Assembly (NCBI GenBank): GCA_018372435.1
Contig: JAHAJA010000004.1
Location: 186,001 to 250,000 of the forward strand
DNA: 64,000 nucleotides
Reading direction: 5' to 3'
Origin: Clostridiales bacterium
GTDB lineage: Bacteria; Bacillota; Clostridia; Lachnospirales; Lachnospiraceae
Shown here: one piece after another, positions 52,236-61,270 of the stretch
Numbering within the stretch: the first letter of the stretch is position 1
Layout of the letters: each line of letters starts with the position of its first letter
Program-made: the position numbers and the translations under genes
The notes under the pieces: model-generated
Database searches by the model: none
The model's input: only the letters and a program-made list of their open reading frames with translations
What the model was told of the DNA's origin: nothing

Positions 52236-52313
52236 GGGGTGAATTACCTTTCAGGTAAGAAGACTAAAGCAGACGCAGGGTCGCATCAAGAACTGCACCC
52301 CGTTTTTAGTTAA
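52236..52313 (+). promoter_or_regulatory. Structured leader/attenuator before the ABC exporter, with possible leader peptide
   Basis: GGGGTG (52236-52241) pairs with CACCCC (52296-52301), followed by GTTTTT. Inside is a perfect hairpin TTACCT-TTC-AGGTAA (52244-52258). This closes just 40 bases before the ATPase gene. A 24-codon frame runs GTG 52239 to TAA 52311 through the same bases, so either a riboswitch-like or a ribosome-controlled attenuator is possible. The 360 bases before it (51972-52235) show no gene. Confidence 0.5.
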
Positions 52314-52341
52314 AGAATTAGAACGAGAAGGAGAGAGTTGA

Positions 52342-53247
52342 ATGAACACGTTAGAAATTAAGAATCTATCAAAGAGTTTTGGAAAAACTCGTATAATAAA
52401 AGATGTATCCCTCCACGTTTCAGAAGGCGAAATTGTGGCTTTTGTAGGACCTAACGGTGCAGGTAAGACAACAACCTTGAAGATGATTACGAATTTGATA
52501 TGGCCAGATAGTGGTAGTATAACAATTGCAGGGTATGATTTATTCAAACAAAGGGAGATGGCACTTGCTAATATGGCAGGTATCATTGAGAACCCAGGCT
52601 TGTATACGAATCTAACTGGATTAGAAAACTTACAGTTTATACAGAAGTTAAGAGGTGTATCAAAAGCAAGATTACAAGAAGTCATTGAATTAATTGGTCT
52701 TAATGATAAGGAGAAGTTACATCGTAAGGTAAGAAGATATTCTCTTGGTATGAAACAAAGATTAGCACTAGGAATGTGTTTACTTACGAAACCCAAATTT
52801 CTTATATTGGACGAGCCGACCAATGGTCTTGATCCTACAGGCGTAATTGAGCTTCGTCAATTAATTGAAAAGATGGTCAAAGAAGAGAATGTATCCGTTT
52901 TATTTTCCTCTCATATGTTGGGTGAAGTTGAAAAATTAGCCAATCGAATCGTATATATTAAGGATGGAAGCATAATAACAGAGCGAATCCAGCAAAAAGA
53001 GGATAGTAATATCTATAATATACATGTGGAAGATCAAGAAGAGAAGGCTGCCCAGATCCTTAGAAAACTTTCTTGTTGCAAACAAGTTGAGTTACAGGTA
53101 GATGGAATCTTACATATTGAAGCAGATGTTAATCATTTGAATTTGATACTGAAGACGTTAGGAGAGAATGCTATTACAATTATAGATATTGAGAAAGAAA
53201 AACAGAGCTTAGAAGATATCTATCGCTCTATATTTACGGAGGACTAA
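52342..53247 (+). CDS. ABC transporter ATP-binding protein, BcrA/LanF-like
   Basis: 301 residues: Walker A GPNGAGKTTT (about 38-47), Q-loop, signature YSLGMKQRLALG (about 133-144), Walker B FLILDEPTNGLDP (about 152-164) and a C-terminal regulatory tail. It belongs to the ABC-2 exporter group that includes bacitracin and lantibiotic self-protection and other small-molecule exporters. Two large permease genes follow at 4 nt and with a 4-nt overlap, so the three form one transporter. The exported substrate is unknown. ATG 52342 follows AAGGAGAG. Confidence 0.93.
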   Translation: MNTLEIKNLSKSFGKTRIIKDVSLHVSEGEIVAFVGPNGAGKTTTLKMITNLIWPDSGSITIAGYDLFKQREMALANMAGIIENPGLYTNLTGLENLQFIQKLRGVSKARLQEVIELIGLNDKEKLHRKVRRYSLGMKQRLALGMCLLTKPKFLILDEPTNGLDPTGVIELRQLIEKMVKEENVSVLFSSHMLGEVEKLANRIVYIKDGSIITERIQQKEDSNIYNIHVEDQEEKAAQILRKLSCCKQVELQVDGILHIEADVNHLNLILKTLGENAITIIDIEKEKQSLEDIYRSIFTED

Positions 53248-53251
53248 TACT

Positions 53252-54427
53252 ATGAGTAAATTATTCCGATTTGAATGGCTGAAAAGCCGTAAGAATATCA
53301 AGAATATTGTTATGCTAAGTTTATTCCTAATCATTCTTGTAGGATATATTATTCTAAATGGAGTATTAGCACAGAAATATAAGATTGACGAGCGTGTTAA
53401 TTATACAAGTGATAAGTGGTATAGTGTTATGAAGATGAATGAGCTTCTGGCTCTATCTGACGAGAAAGATATGTCTAAGGATATGAAGACAGAGATAGAT
53501 TTTTGGAGACAAGTATATCAATATGCAGTATCTCAAGATGTCTATAAGCATTGGCGAGGAGAGGACAAATGGAGAGATGTTGTAAGAGAAACCATTGAAA
53601 AGAATGAGTACTTACTAAAGGGAAAGGAAGAAGGAATCACTACCTATAATCGTATATCGGATCAGGAATTACGCAATGAAATCAAAAAGAATCAAATGTT
53701 CTTAGCGGAAGATATTAAGCCACTAGACAGCGAATATCAGATGACATCATTACATTTCTTATATCGCTTATTAAATCAATTATTCCCTTATCTAGTTGTA
53801 GTGGTAGTCCTAATAGTTTGTGCAGATGCCGTGTCAAGTGAGTTTGATACTGGTAGTTACAAATTCTTAATGCTACAACCGTATAAGAGAGGAAAGATTA
53901 TACACATCAAATCAATTGCAACAATCTGCTATGCAATGATTTCGGTGCTTGGTATGATTGCAGGGGTATTCTTGGTAAATGGGTGTATTAATGGTTTTGG
54001 AAATCCTAATTATCCAGTAGCAATCGATGTGAGCCGATTTAGCAGACTTATATCGGATACGTATAAGACGAATGCTGTAGAATACATTGGAATCGGTAAA
54101 TTTCTTCTATATGTAATACCGATTGCTATCTTGTATCTATTATTTACTGCGGTTTTTGCACTAATCATCTCCACATTGGCTGCTAATAGCATAGCTTCCT
54201 TATCCATGTCAGTGGGAATAATGCTAGCGGCTATCATGTTACAACCTTATGTAGTTAGTTACAAGACATTGTCTTTGGTTTATCCGGTTAGTTACTGTAA
54301 TCCGGTAGAAGTGCTGTCTGGTGGGACATATGGAACTGCATTAATGGCTATCCTAGTTCTTGTTTTTTTAAGTATTGTAGTCTACCTAGTGAATGTATTG
54401 ATATTTAAGAAGAGGGATCTATTATGA
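53252..54427 (+). CDS. ABC-2 type exporter permease
   Basis: 391 residues. A first membrane helix (about 18-36) is followed by a long extracytoplasmic loop of about 130 residues and then five helices (about 175-390) with the conserved SSEFDTGSYKFLMLQPYKRGKIIHIKS segment, which is characteristic of ABC-2 permeases such as BcrB/LanE relatives. It is co-translated with the ATPase and with the second permease (stop and start overlap ATGA at 54424). Confidence 0.88.
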   Translation: MSKLFRFEWLKSRKNIKNIVMLSLFLIILVGYIILNGVLAQKYKIDERVNYTSDKWYSVMKMNELLALSDEKDMSKDMKTEIDFWRQVYQYAVSQDVYKHWRGEDKWRDVVRETIEKNEYLLKGKEEGITTYNRISDQELRNEIKKNQMFLAEDIKPLDSEYQMTSLHFLYRLLNQLFPYLVVVVVLIVCADAVSSEFDTGSYKFLMLQPYKRGKIIHIKSIATICYAMISVLGMIAGVFLVNGCINGFGNPNYPVAIDVSRFSRLISDTYKTNAVEYIGIGKFLLYVIPIAILYLLFTAVFALIISTLAANSIASLSMSVGIMLAAIMLQPYVVSYKTLSLVYPVSYCNPVEVLSGGTYGTALMAILVLVFLSIVVYLVNVLIFKKRDLL

Positions 54428-55992
54428 GAAAATTAATATATTTTGAATGGAAAAAGATTTTTGGAAGCAAAAGAAATCTTGCTGTTATCGCTATCGTTTT
54501 CCTAGTTCTACTTGTGTTCCTAGCAGCGAATATAGAGAGGGATAAGCAGGATAGAGAAGATAGTGCAAAACAAGCAGATTTTCTTGCAGATTGGTATAAT
54601 AAAGAGAATGTCTCCTATGAAAAAAGTTATAGCAAAACAAACATGTACATATGCAAATTATATAGTGATGTGGCAAAGAAACGAAGCGAGTATTTTACGG
54701 AAAAGGCTAGAACAATTCGTGCCAATGACAAGGAATCAGAGTTACAAGCTGATAGAAGCTATTATGAAACTCAACTGCGTTATTATGTAGAAGGTGCATT
54801 ATATATAGGTGCGTCAATGGAAGAAACGGCAATACGGAATACCGTCTATTCAAACAAGGAGGTATTTCTTGATATGTTGAATTATCAGTATCAACAAAAG
54901 GGAAATATCTCAGAGTTATATGGTGATTATTTGATGATGCCGAGTATGTTATTTGGAACAAGTAATCAAATCGCAGAGACATTGACATATTACCGTGAAA
55001 AGCTAGTTTTCACAAACAAATTATTAGAAGAAAATGCTGAAATATTACGTGTAAATGAAATGAAAGGATATAATTTTCTCTTTCTTACATTCAAAGAAAT
55101 CTTTCCTTATGTAGCTTTGCTAGTGGTACTTCTAATATTGGCTGATATTATGTCAACGGAAAGAGACTATGGTACTTATAAATTCTTGTTATTACAACCA
55201 GTTTCTAGAGGCAAGATAGTATTAGCTAAGGGAATAGCGGCAATTACTAGTGCTTGGGTAGTTATTCTTATACCGATATTTATCTGTTTCTTAGCAGTCG
55301 GAGTGATCAATGGTTTTGGGGCGCCTAGTTATCCAGTAATAAAAAGTGTAGAAACGTATACAACAACAGAGCCATTAGTAACAGATATTGAATATACAAG
55401 AGGTACGGCTTATGTTGGTGACTTCTTTAGTGAATTTAGTGGTAATATAGATAATGGATACCGATTGTATGAATATCGTAATGGCGGCTTATATATGGGT
55501 ATTAGTGAGTACGCGGCAACCTATAATTTCAGCTATTTTGCAGTACCAAATGGGGATTATTTTGAGGCGAACAAAATAGCTGTCTATAATCCAGATTATT
55601 ATGGAATACCGGATAAAGTAGCTAATACAATCATGAACCCATATTTTTCTTATATCAATATCAACAGCTTCTTACTACAGATGTTGCCCGGAGTGTTGTT
55701 ATACCTAATGTTCGGTGCGTTACTTGGACTGTGTATATCAACAACTACGCAACATAGCTTGATATCTTTTGTTTTATGTATCTTGATTGGAGGTGGCGGA
55801 AGTATTCTTTTATCGAATATTGATGGAAAATTAGGAAAATTGCTACCATTCTCCTATGCAAATGTTGTGAATTGTATGCAAGGGTTGTATAATAGAACAA
55901 TGTTACAAGGGGTGACTGTATTAGTCAGTGTCAACCTGATTTTATTTATTATTAGTTATATTACTTTTAGGAAACGAGATATTATTTGTTAA
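54424..55992 (+). CDS. ABC-2 type exporter permease, second subunit
   Basis: 522 residues with the same plan as the preceding permease: helix about 20-38, extracytoplasmic stretch, helices from about 215 on, and the shared segment MSTERDYGTYKFLLLQPVSRGKIVLAKG. It also has a second large extracytoplasmic insertion (about 298-410) not found in its partner. It is a paralogue forming a heterodimer with the first permease. ATG 54424 overlaps the upstream stop by 4 nt. Confidence 0.88.
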   Translation: MRKLIYFEWKKIFGSKRNLAVIAIVFLVLLVFLAANIERDKQDREDSAKQADFLADWYNKENVSYEKSYSKTNMYICKLYSDVAKKRSEYFTEKARTIRANDKESELQADRSYYETQLRYYVEGALYIGASMEETAIRNTVYSNKEVFLDMLNYQYQQKGNISELYGDYLMMPSMLFGTSNQIAETLTYYREKLVFTNKLLEENAEILRVNEMKGYNFLFLTFKEIFPYVALLVVLLILADIMSTERDYGTYKFLLLQPVSRGKIVLAKGIAAITSAWVVILIPIFICFLAVGVINGFGAPSYPVIKSVETYTTTEPLVTDIEYTRGTAYVGDFFSEFSGNIDNGYRLYEYRNGGLYMGISEYAATYNFSYFAVPNGDYFEANKIAVYNPDYYGIPDKVANTIMNPYFSYININSFLLQMLPGVLLYLMFGALLGLCISTTTQHSLISFVLCILIGGGGSILLSNIDGKLGKLLPFSYANVVNCMQGLYNRTMLQGVTVLVSVNLILFIISYITFRKRDIIC

Positions 55993-56030
55993 ATACGTAC
56001 GTATTACTACGTGAAAGGGGTATTGTAACG

Positions 56031-56381
56031 TTGGAAAAAAGAAGAAGTAAAAGAATACCGGTTCATCTACATTTAGAGATATCATCTTTGTTTAATCAGG
56101 ATAATGGTTTAGTAACAATTGCAAATACGCCAATTGAAGTGATTAACATATCGAGAACAGGGATTGGTTTTATCACAGAGAGTATGTTACCAACAGGATT
56201 TTATTTTAATGCATGTTTACAGTTTAATAGTGAAGATTCCAAGTTATACTGTGTTGTCAAGATTTTAAGGTCTGAGTTCGCTGGTGGAAATTCTACTATC
56301 TATGGTTGCGAGTTTGTTGGTATAGCACCTGTGTTTTCGTATATTTTTGATCAATTAGAAGAGGAGTATGAAAGTGAGTAG
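56031..56381 (+). CDS. PilZ-domain protein, possible c-di-GMP receptor
   Basis: About 116 residues from TTG 56031, which has GAAAGGGG 10 bases upstream; the frame extends further up to 55986 without PilZ similarity. The start EKRRSKRIPVHLHLEI carries the RxxxR c-di-GMP-binding motif and INISRTGIGFITE the (D/N)xSxxG motif (Asn in place of Asp), followed by YGCEFVGI, the usual PilZ end. It may link c-di-GMP to motility or secretion. It overlaps the next gene by 14 nt. Confidence 0.82.
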   Translation: MEKRRSKRIPVHLHLEISSLFNQDNGLVTIANTPIEVINISRTGIGFITESMLPTGFYFNACLQFNSEDSKLYCVVKILRSEFAGGNSTIYGCEFVGIAPVFSYIFDQLEEEYESE

Positions 56382-56961
56382 GTTAGACCAACAGATGAAC
56401 TTCATTATGGAAGTGGACAAGTTAAAGGAGATAACAAGACAGACATATATATCTAGTGGAGAACGACTTGAAAATGATGCAGAGCATTCGTATAGTTTAG
56501 CGCTTATGGTTGCCTTGTTGAGTGAACATGCTAAAGAGAAGATTGATGTAGCGAAGACAATGGTAATGGTATTAATTCATGATATTGTAGAAATTGATGC
56601 TGGAGATACATATGCATATGATGATGTTTTAAATCAAACAAAGAGGGAACGTGAAGCCTTGGCAGCAGATAGAATATTCAATCTACTACCAGAGGATCAG
56701 GCCGTATATATACGTTCATTATGGGAAGAGTTTGAGCAAGGACAGACACCAGAGGCAAAGTTCGCATTAACAGTTGATAAGATTCAACCATTGACTTTGA
56801 ATGATCATACAAAAGGTAGAGCATGGAGAGAACATGAGGTTCATATAGACAAAGTGATGAAGAGAAATGAGCACACAGCAGATGGATCACAAGCTCTGTG
56901 GGAGTTTGCGCAAGATATCATTGATAAAAACGTTGCGAATGGTAATATTATAAGCAAATAG
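56368..56961 (+). CDS. HD-domain phosphohydrolase, YfbR-like
   Basis: 197 residues with the HD metal site: ENDAEHSYSLALMVALLSEH (first His), VLIHDIVEIDAGDTYAYDD (His-Asp) and a later Asp in TVDKIQPLTLND. It is closest to the YfbR/5'-nucleotidase-like HD family, which dephosphorylates deoxynucleoside monophosphates. The ATG at 56368 sits within the end of the PilZ gene behind GAGGAG, so the two are translationally coupled. Confidence 0.87.
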   Translation: MKVSRLDQQMNFIMEVDKLKEITRQTYISSGERLENDAEHSYSLALMVALLSEHAKEKIDVAKTMVMVLIHDIVEIDAGDTYAYDDVLNQTKREREALAADRIFNLLPEDQAVYIRSLWEEFEQGQTPEAKFALTVDKIQPLTLNDHTKGRAWREHEVHIDKVMKRNEHTADGSQALWEFAQDIIDKNVANGNIISK

Positions 56962-56985
56962 AAGTTAGTTAAAGGAGAGTAGATT

Positions 56986-59025
56986 ATGGATTATAGAGTA
57001 AAATTAAAAGATGAAAACGAATTAATGAGAGAAAGATTTGATTTAGCAGCTGAAAGAATTAGTCAAATCCCATCTGAGAGTACAGTAAGGGAGCCATATC
57101 TTGATTATTTTCATAAAGTAGCTATGTATATTATGGAGATGAAAGTTACGTTCTTGTCGATAGAAGATGGTAGTTATGCGAATAAATCGCTTGAAGAGCT
57201 ACAAACCATGAATCAAGATCTATATGAAGATATTCTTGAAGAGAATTATGAGACAAGTTACGCAAATCCAGAGTATGCATGTAAGATGTTAGGTGAGGAT
57301 TATGGTAAGGTATTAACTTGTCTGTATGCTAGATTGCGTTCATGTTTAGCAGGTGCTTTTGAATATCGCTTATTCGATTTGACAATTAATATGGAGTTAT
57401 TCATTGAAATCTACAATCTTTTTGAAGATGAAGATGAAACAACATACAAAGAAGTGAAGTCAGCATTATACTATACAGCAACCGATTATAGTGAGGAAGT
57501 ATGCTATTATCGTACGAGAGAGTTATTAGATCCAGAATTGTCATTCTTAACTGATATAATTATGGACTCTGATTTGACAGATTTACGTTATCTATATCAA
57601 TATGGGGACCGCATTACGGAGAACGAAATCAAAACAGCAGAGTATATGAATAGTTTAAGTCAAGAGAAGATTGATGCCATGGCATTCACTTATACAGAAG
57701 GGTATCGGATTGGATTTATCTATGCAAACATTGACCTTACGAAAAAGGGTATTGTTAATATTCGTTATGAAATAGGTTTTGAGCGTATGGTACGCGCTGC
57801 AATCAAACAATTTGAAAAGTTAGGATTGAAACCTACCATCAGAAGAAGTGGTGCCAACAAGTTTAATAAACAATATGATTATGATCATCGATTTGATTAT
57901 GCATTATTCTTCGATAAAGCTTATGTAGAGAAGAGACTAGCTCATCTTAGAAAAGCATATGAAGCATTCAAAAAACAAGCTTCCTTGTTTGCAGGGCCAG
58001 CAGTAATCGAAACATTTGGTGAGAAGCCATTCACGCCAGTAAGTAAATCAGCTAGCAACAAATTAAGTGAAAAACAACAAAAACTTGATGTTGAATTCAG
58101 CCGTGATTCTCGTTTACTTATGAATGAGTATATCAAGGGTGATGAAAGAAGTTTTACAATAATTGCATATCCAGTGCCTGAAATCGGGGAGATATTCGAA
58201 GAAATCTTTGATGAAACGGTGAAAGTGAATACACTTGATTATAATCTATACAAAGAGATACAACAAAAATTAATTGATACGTTAGATCAGGGAGAGTATG
58301 TTCACATCCTAGGTACAGGGGTAAACAAAACTGATCTTAAAGTAAGTTTACAAGAAATTGTAGACCCAACGAAGCAAACAGGTTTTGAGAACTGTCTAGC
58401 TGATGTTAATATTCCTGTCGGCGAAGTGTTCACATCACCAAAACTTACTGGAACAGATGGTATTTTACATGTAAGTGAAGTGTACTTGAATGACTACAAA
58501 TACATTGATTTAGCATTAACTTTAAAGGATGGTAAGATTGTAGAATATACTTGTAAGAACTTTGAAGAGGAAGAAGAGAATAAGAAATTCATCAAAGAAA
58601 ACCTTTTATTCAACCATGATACCTTACCAATGGGCGAGTTCGCAATTGGAACGAATACAACGGCTTATGTAATGGGAAGAAAGTATAATATTCAAGATAA
58701 ATTACCGATTCTTATTGCTGAAAAGACAGGTCCTCACTTTGCTATGGGTGATACTTGCTTTAGTATGAGTGAAGAAGTAATCACCCGTAATCCGGATGGG
58801 AAAGAGATGATTGCCAAGGATAATGAATGCTCGATTTTACGTAAGGACGATATTACGAAGGCTTATTTTAATTGCCACACTGATATTACAATTCCTTATG
58901 ATGAATTAGGAGAGATTGCAGTATATAAAAAAGATGGTGAGAAGATAGTTATTATCGAGAATGGTAGATTTGTTTTAGCTGGTACGGAAGAGCTTAATAA
59001 ACCTCTTGATGAAATGAACGTTTAG
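56986..59025 (+). CDS. M29-family aminopeptidase with long N-terminal extension
   Basis: 679 residues against about 410 for AmpS-type M29 enzymes. The C-terminal half carries the metal site pattern: Glu480 in NIPVGEVFTSP, Glu551 in MGEFAIGTN, His584 in TGPHFAMGD, and His631/Asp633 in NCHTDI. The section YTEGYRIGFIYANIDLTKKGIVNIRYEIGFERMVRAAIKQFEKLGLKPTI (about 240-290) corresponds to the M29 N-domain. The first ~200 acidic residues are an extra helical domain. It should remove N-terminal amino acids in the cytoplasm; no signal peptide is seen. It starts 24 bases after the HD gene with AAAGGAG. Confidence 0.85.
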   Translation: MDYRVKLKDENELMRERFDLAAERISQIPSESTVREPYLDYFHKVAMYIMEMKVTFLSIEDGSYANKSLEELQTMNQDLYEDILEENYETSYANPEYACKMLGEDYGKVLTCLYARLRSCLAGAFEYRLFDLTINMELFIEIYNLFEDEDETTYKEVKSALYYTATDYSEEVCYYRTRELLDPELSFLTDIIMDSDLTDLRYLYQYGDRITENEIKTAEYMNSLSQEKIDAMAFTYTEGYRIGFIYANIDLTKKGIVNIRYEIGFERMVRAAIKQFEKLGLKPTIRRSGANKFNKQYDYDHRFDYALFFDKAYVEKRLAHLRKAYEAFKKQASLFAGPAVIETFGEKPFTPVSKSASNKLSEKQQKLDVEFSRDSRLLMNEYIKGDERSFTIIAYPVPEIGEIFEEIFDETVKVNTLDYNLYKEIQQKLIDTLDQGEYVHILGTGVNKTDLKVSLQEIVDPTKQTGFENCLADVNIPVGEVFTSPKLTGTDGILHVSEVYLNDYKYIDLALTLKDGKIVEYTCKNFEEEEENKKFIKENLLFNHDTLPMGEFAIGTNTTAYVMGRKYNIQDKLPILIAEKTGPHFAMGDTCFSMSEEVITRNPDGKEMIAKDNECSILRKDDITKAYFNCHTDITIPYDELGEIAVYKKDGEKIVIIENGRFVLAGTEELNKPLDEMNV

Positions 59026-59046
59026 TAGTAATTATATATGTATAAG

Positions 59047-59087
59047 AGGAAAGGCCAATTTCACTTGATGTGAAATTGGCCTTTCCT
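59047..59087 (+). terminator. Bidirectional 18-bp hairpin between convergent genes
   Basis: 59047-59064 pairs perfectly with 59070-59087 around a 5-nt loop, placed between the M29 gene and the minus-strand DUF624 gene. Confidence 0.8.
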
Positions 59088-59199
59088 TATGCGATTTTTA
59101 CGAAAAAATTAGTTTAGTAATATGTTTTATCTATTATTTCGACTAAATACTAGATAATATGACAATATAATAGTAAAATGAAAGTAATCATATTTACAT

Positions 59200-59880
59200 T
59201 TAACGTACAATCTCATCATCTGGAAGATCAATTTGTGTTAAGTTAGCGTCTTCATCTGAAGAATCTTCACCAAAATCTGCTTCATAACATTTGAATACCT
59301 TAACAAATTGAAAAGAGTTTAAGTAAGCAAAGAACGCAATGCCAAACAATACAAAGAAAATAGCGGAGATTGGTAATAAGTAAGCCACAAGTACGATTAA
59401 TATATTTGTTGCAGTAATAATTAGTGTTTGTTTTAGATTCTGTAAGGAGATGAAGAATGCATTCTTTATGGTTTGTTTTACCGTATTATCGAATCTGGAT
59501 AAGAGCGGGAATACGTAAAATAGGGTAAATAAATATAGGAGCAATGCTACAGATACCAAAGTACCAAGTACATTTCCTATTGTTGATTTCATAGTAAACC
59601 AAAAGGAAACATTAAAAGTTAGTACAGCGCCGAGGAAGAACATAATCAACCAAATAATTGTAGATTGTTTGAAGTTCTCCTTGAAGGACCGAAAGAAGCT
59701 CCTAGCTATATAGCCGTGTTCTTCTCTAGCCGTTTGCATGGTTACGTAGTATAGAGCAGTTGTAGAGGCTCCAATAGTAACAATTGGTATACAGCAGATT
59801 AACCATAAGAAGTTAAGCAAGATATATTCTGCTAAAGTATTCATGAATTGAAAAAAAGGACTGTTTATGTTTAGTTTCAC
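59200..59880 (-). CDS. DUF624 (YesL-like) membrane protein
   Basis: 226 residues from a GTG start (59880-59878), with AGGAGG 8 bases upstream; the longer frame to 59919 would put the ribosome site inside the gene. Five or six membrane helices and the family signature NFLWLICCIPIVTIGASTTALYYVTM near the N-terminus. DUF624 proteins accompany LplABC-type polysaccharide-breakdown importers, and such an importer is divergently encoded next to it. The function is unknown; an accessory role in sugar uptake is likely. Confidence 0.88.
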   Translation of the reverse strand: MKLNINSPFFQFMNTLAEYILLNFLWLICCIPIVTIGASTTALYYVTMQTAREEHGYIARSFFRSFKENFKQSTIIWLIMFFLGAVLTFNVSFWFTMKSTIGNVLGTLVSVALLLYLFTLFYVFPLLSRFDNTVKQTIKNAFFISLQNLKQTLIITATNILIVLVAYLLPISAIFFVLFGIAFFAYLNSFQFVKVFKCYEADFGEDSSDEDANLTQIDLPDDEIVR

Positions 59881-60295
59881 TAAAGTACCTCCTGAAAATG
59901 AAATGTTAATATTATACAATTAAGTATGAAATCTTCATTTGTAATATCTATATAATAATCGAAAAAGTGCAATAATACAACTAGCATATACAGCTAAATT
60001 ATACAGTAGAAATTAGAGGATTGAATTAGAATACAACTAATTAGTCTTGTATATTATGCACAAGAGAATTCCGCCAATGCTGAGAAAGCCTATGTTTATA
60101 GCAATAATATACGAATAACCACCTAACACATCTTGTTTCTATTAGTAATTGTGATGTAAAATTTAGAAGTCTAATTTTTAATATAGTGCATCTTGAATTG
60201 TGATGGTATCAAGTTGCACAACTAAATGATAGAATCTAATCACAAGTTAATCATAATTACTGATGTGATTAAGACATTTACAGGGAGGCATGGAC
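59881..60295 (+). other. Divergent promoter region, DUF624 gene and sugar importer
   Basis: 375-415 AT-rich bases without a credible gene. It holds the ribosome sites of both flanking genes and TTGCACAA at 60214-60221, an octamer also seen before the LacI-type gene. No clear consensus promoter was found. Confidence 0.4.
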
Positions 60296-61252
60296 ATGGG
60301 AAATTCAGGGAAGTCCAGTACAGCAGTAGCAGTAGGGCAAAAGAAAAAAGCAGCAATACCAATGGGTGTAAAACTATTCCTTTTAGTATTACCATTCTTA
60401 GTACTAGTATTTTTGTTTTCGTATTATCCACTTAATGGTTGGAGATATGCATTTTATGATTACAGAGCGCCACTAGATTTATCACAATGTGAATTTGTTG
60501 GATTTAAATGGTTCAAATTCTTATTCCAAAATCCAACACAGGTCTCTCAATTGCTTAAAGTATTAAGAAATACATTCGCGATGAGTGCACTTACAATAGT
60601 AACTTCATTCTTACCAGTTATATTTGCGATTTTCTTGAATGAAATTAAATGCAAATGGTTCAAAACTTTAGTACAAACATTAACAACCTTACCTAACTTC
60701 ATCAGCTGGGTTTTAGTTTACTCAGTAGCATTTGCTTTATTCTCAGATACAGGTATGGTTAATACAGTACTTCAAAACATTGGAATCACAACAGATGTTG
60801 TAAAATTCCTTGATAGTGACGCACACACTTGGTTATGGATGCTTGCATGGTCAACATGGAAAGGCTTAGGTTGGGGTTCAATCATGTATCTTGCGGGAAT
60901 CGCTGGTACGGACCAAGAATTATATGAAGCCGCAAGAGTAGATGGTGCGGGAAGATTTAAATTAATGAGACATATTACATTGCCAGCGTTAATGCCAACA
61001 TTCTTTGTATTATTAATGATGTCATTGGCAAACTTCTTAACAAACGGTTTGGATCAATACTTCGTATTCAGTAACTCATTCAATATGGAACATATTCAAG
61101 TGCTAGATTTATATGTATACAAGTTAGGTATGAGTTCTAACTCCATTCCATTAGCAACAGCAGTTGGCATGCTTAAGAGTTTAATTAGTGTAATACTATT
61201 CTGTGTAGTAAACTTTGTATCTAAGAAAACTCGTGGCGAGTCAATTATGTAG
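60296..61252 (+). CDS. Sugar ABC permease, LplB type
   Basis: 318 residues with six membrane helices and the EAA loop LYEAARVDGAGRFKLMRHITLP (about 205-226). The N-terminal part with FLFSYYPLNGWRYAFYDYR is typical of the LplB/YtcP polysaccharide-importer group. I use ATG 60296 because GGGAGG (60283-60288) lies 7 bases before it; ATG 60290 is only one base from that site. It pairs with the next permease and the binding protein. As in the galactan cluster, no ATPase gene is present. Confidence 0.92.
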   Translation: MGNSGKSSTAVAVGQKKKAAIPMGVKLFLLVLPFLVLVFLFSYYPLNGWRYAFYDYRAPLDLSQCEFVGFKWFKFLFQNPTQVSQLLKVLRNTFAMSALTIVTSFLPVIFAIFLNEIKCKWFKTLVQTLTTLPNFISWVLVYSVAFALFSDTGMVNTVLQNIGITTDVVKFLDSDAHTWLWMLAWSTWKGLGWGSIMYLAGIAGTDQELYEAARVDGAGRFKLMRHITLPALMPTFFVLLMMSLANFLTNGLDQYFVFSNSFNMEHIQVLDLYVYKLGMSSNSIPLATAVGMLKSLISVILFCVVNFVSKKTRGESIM

Positions 61253-61270
61253 TGAAAGGAGAGAGCAATT

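Noticed and set aside
52232..52275. Glycine riboswitch before the ABC exporter
   Set aside because: Only a short CTTTCAGGTAA-like segment agrees; the GGAGAG start and the second aptamer half are missing, and the downstream genes do not fit.
60214..60221. TTGCACAA as a shared operator of the galactan regulator and the LplABC-type importer
   Set aside because: An isolated octamer in AT-rich DNA is too short to link the two loci.
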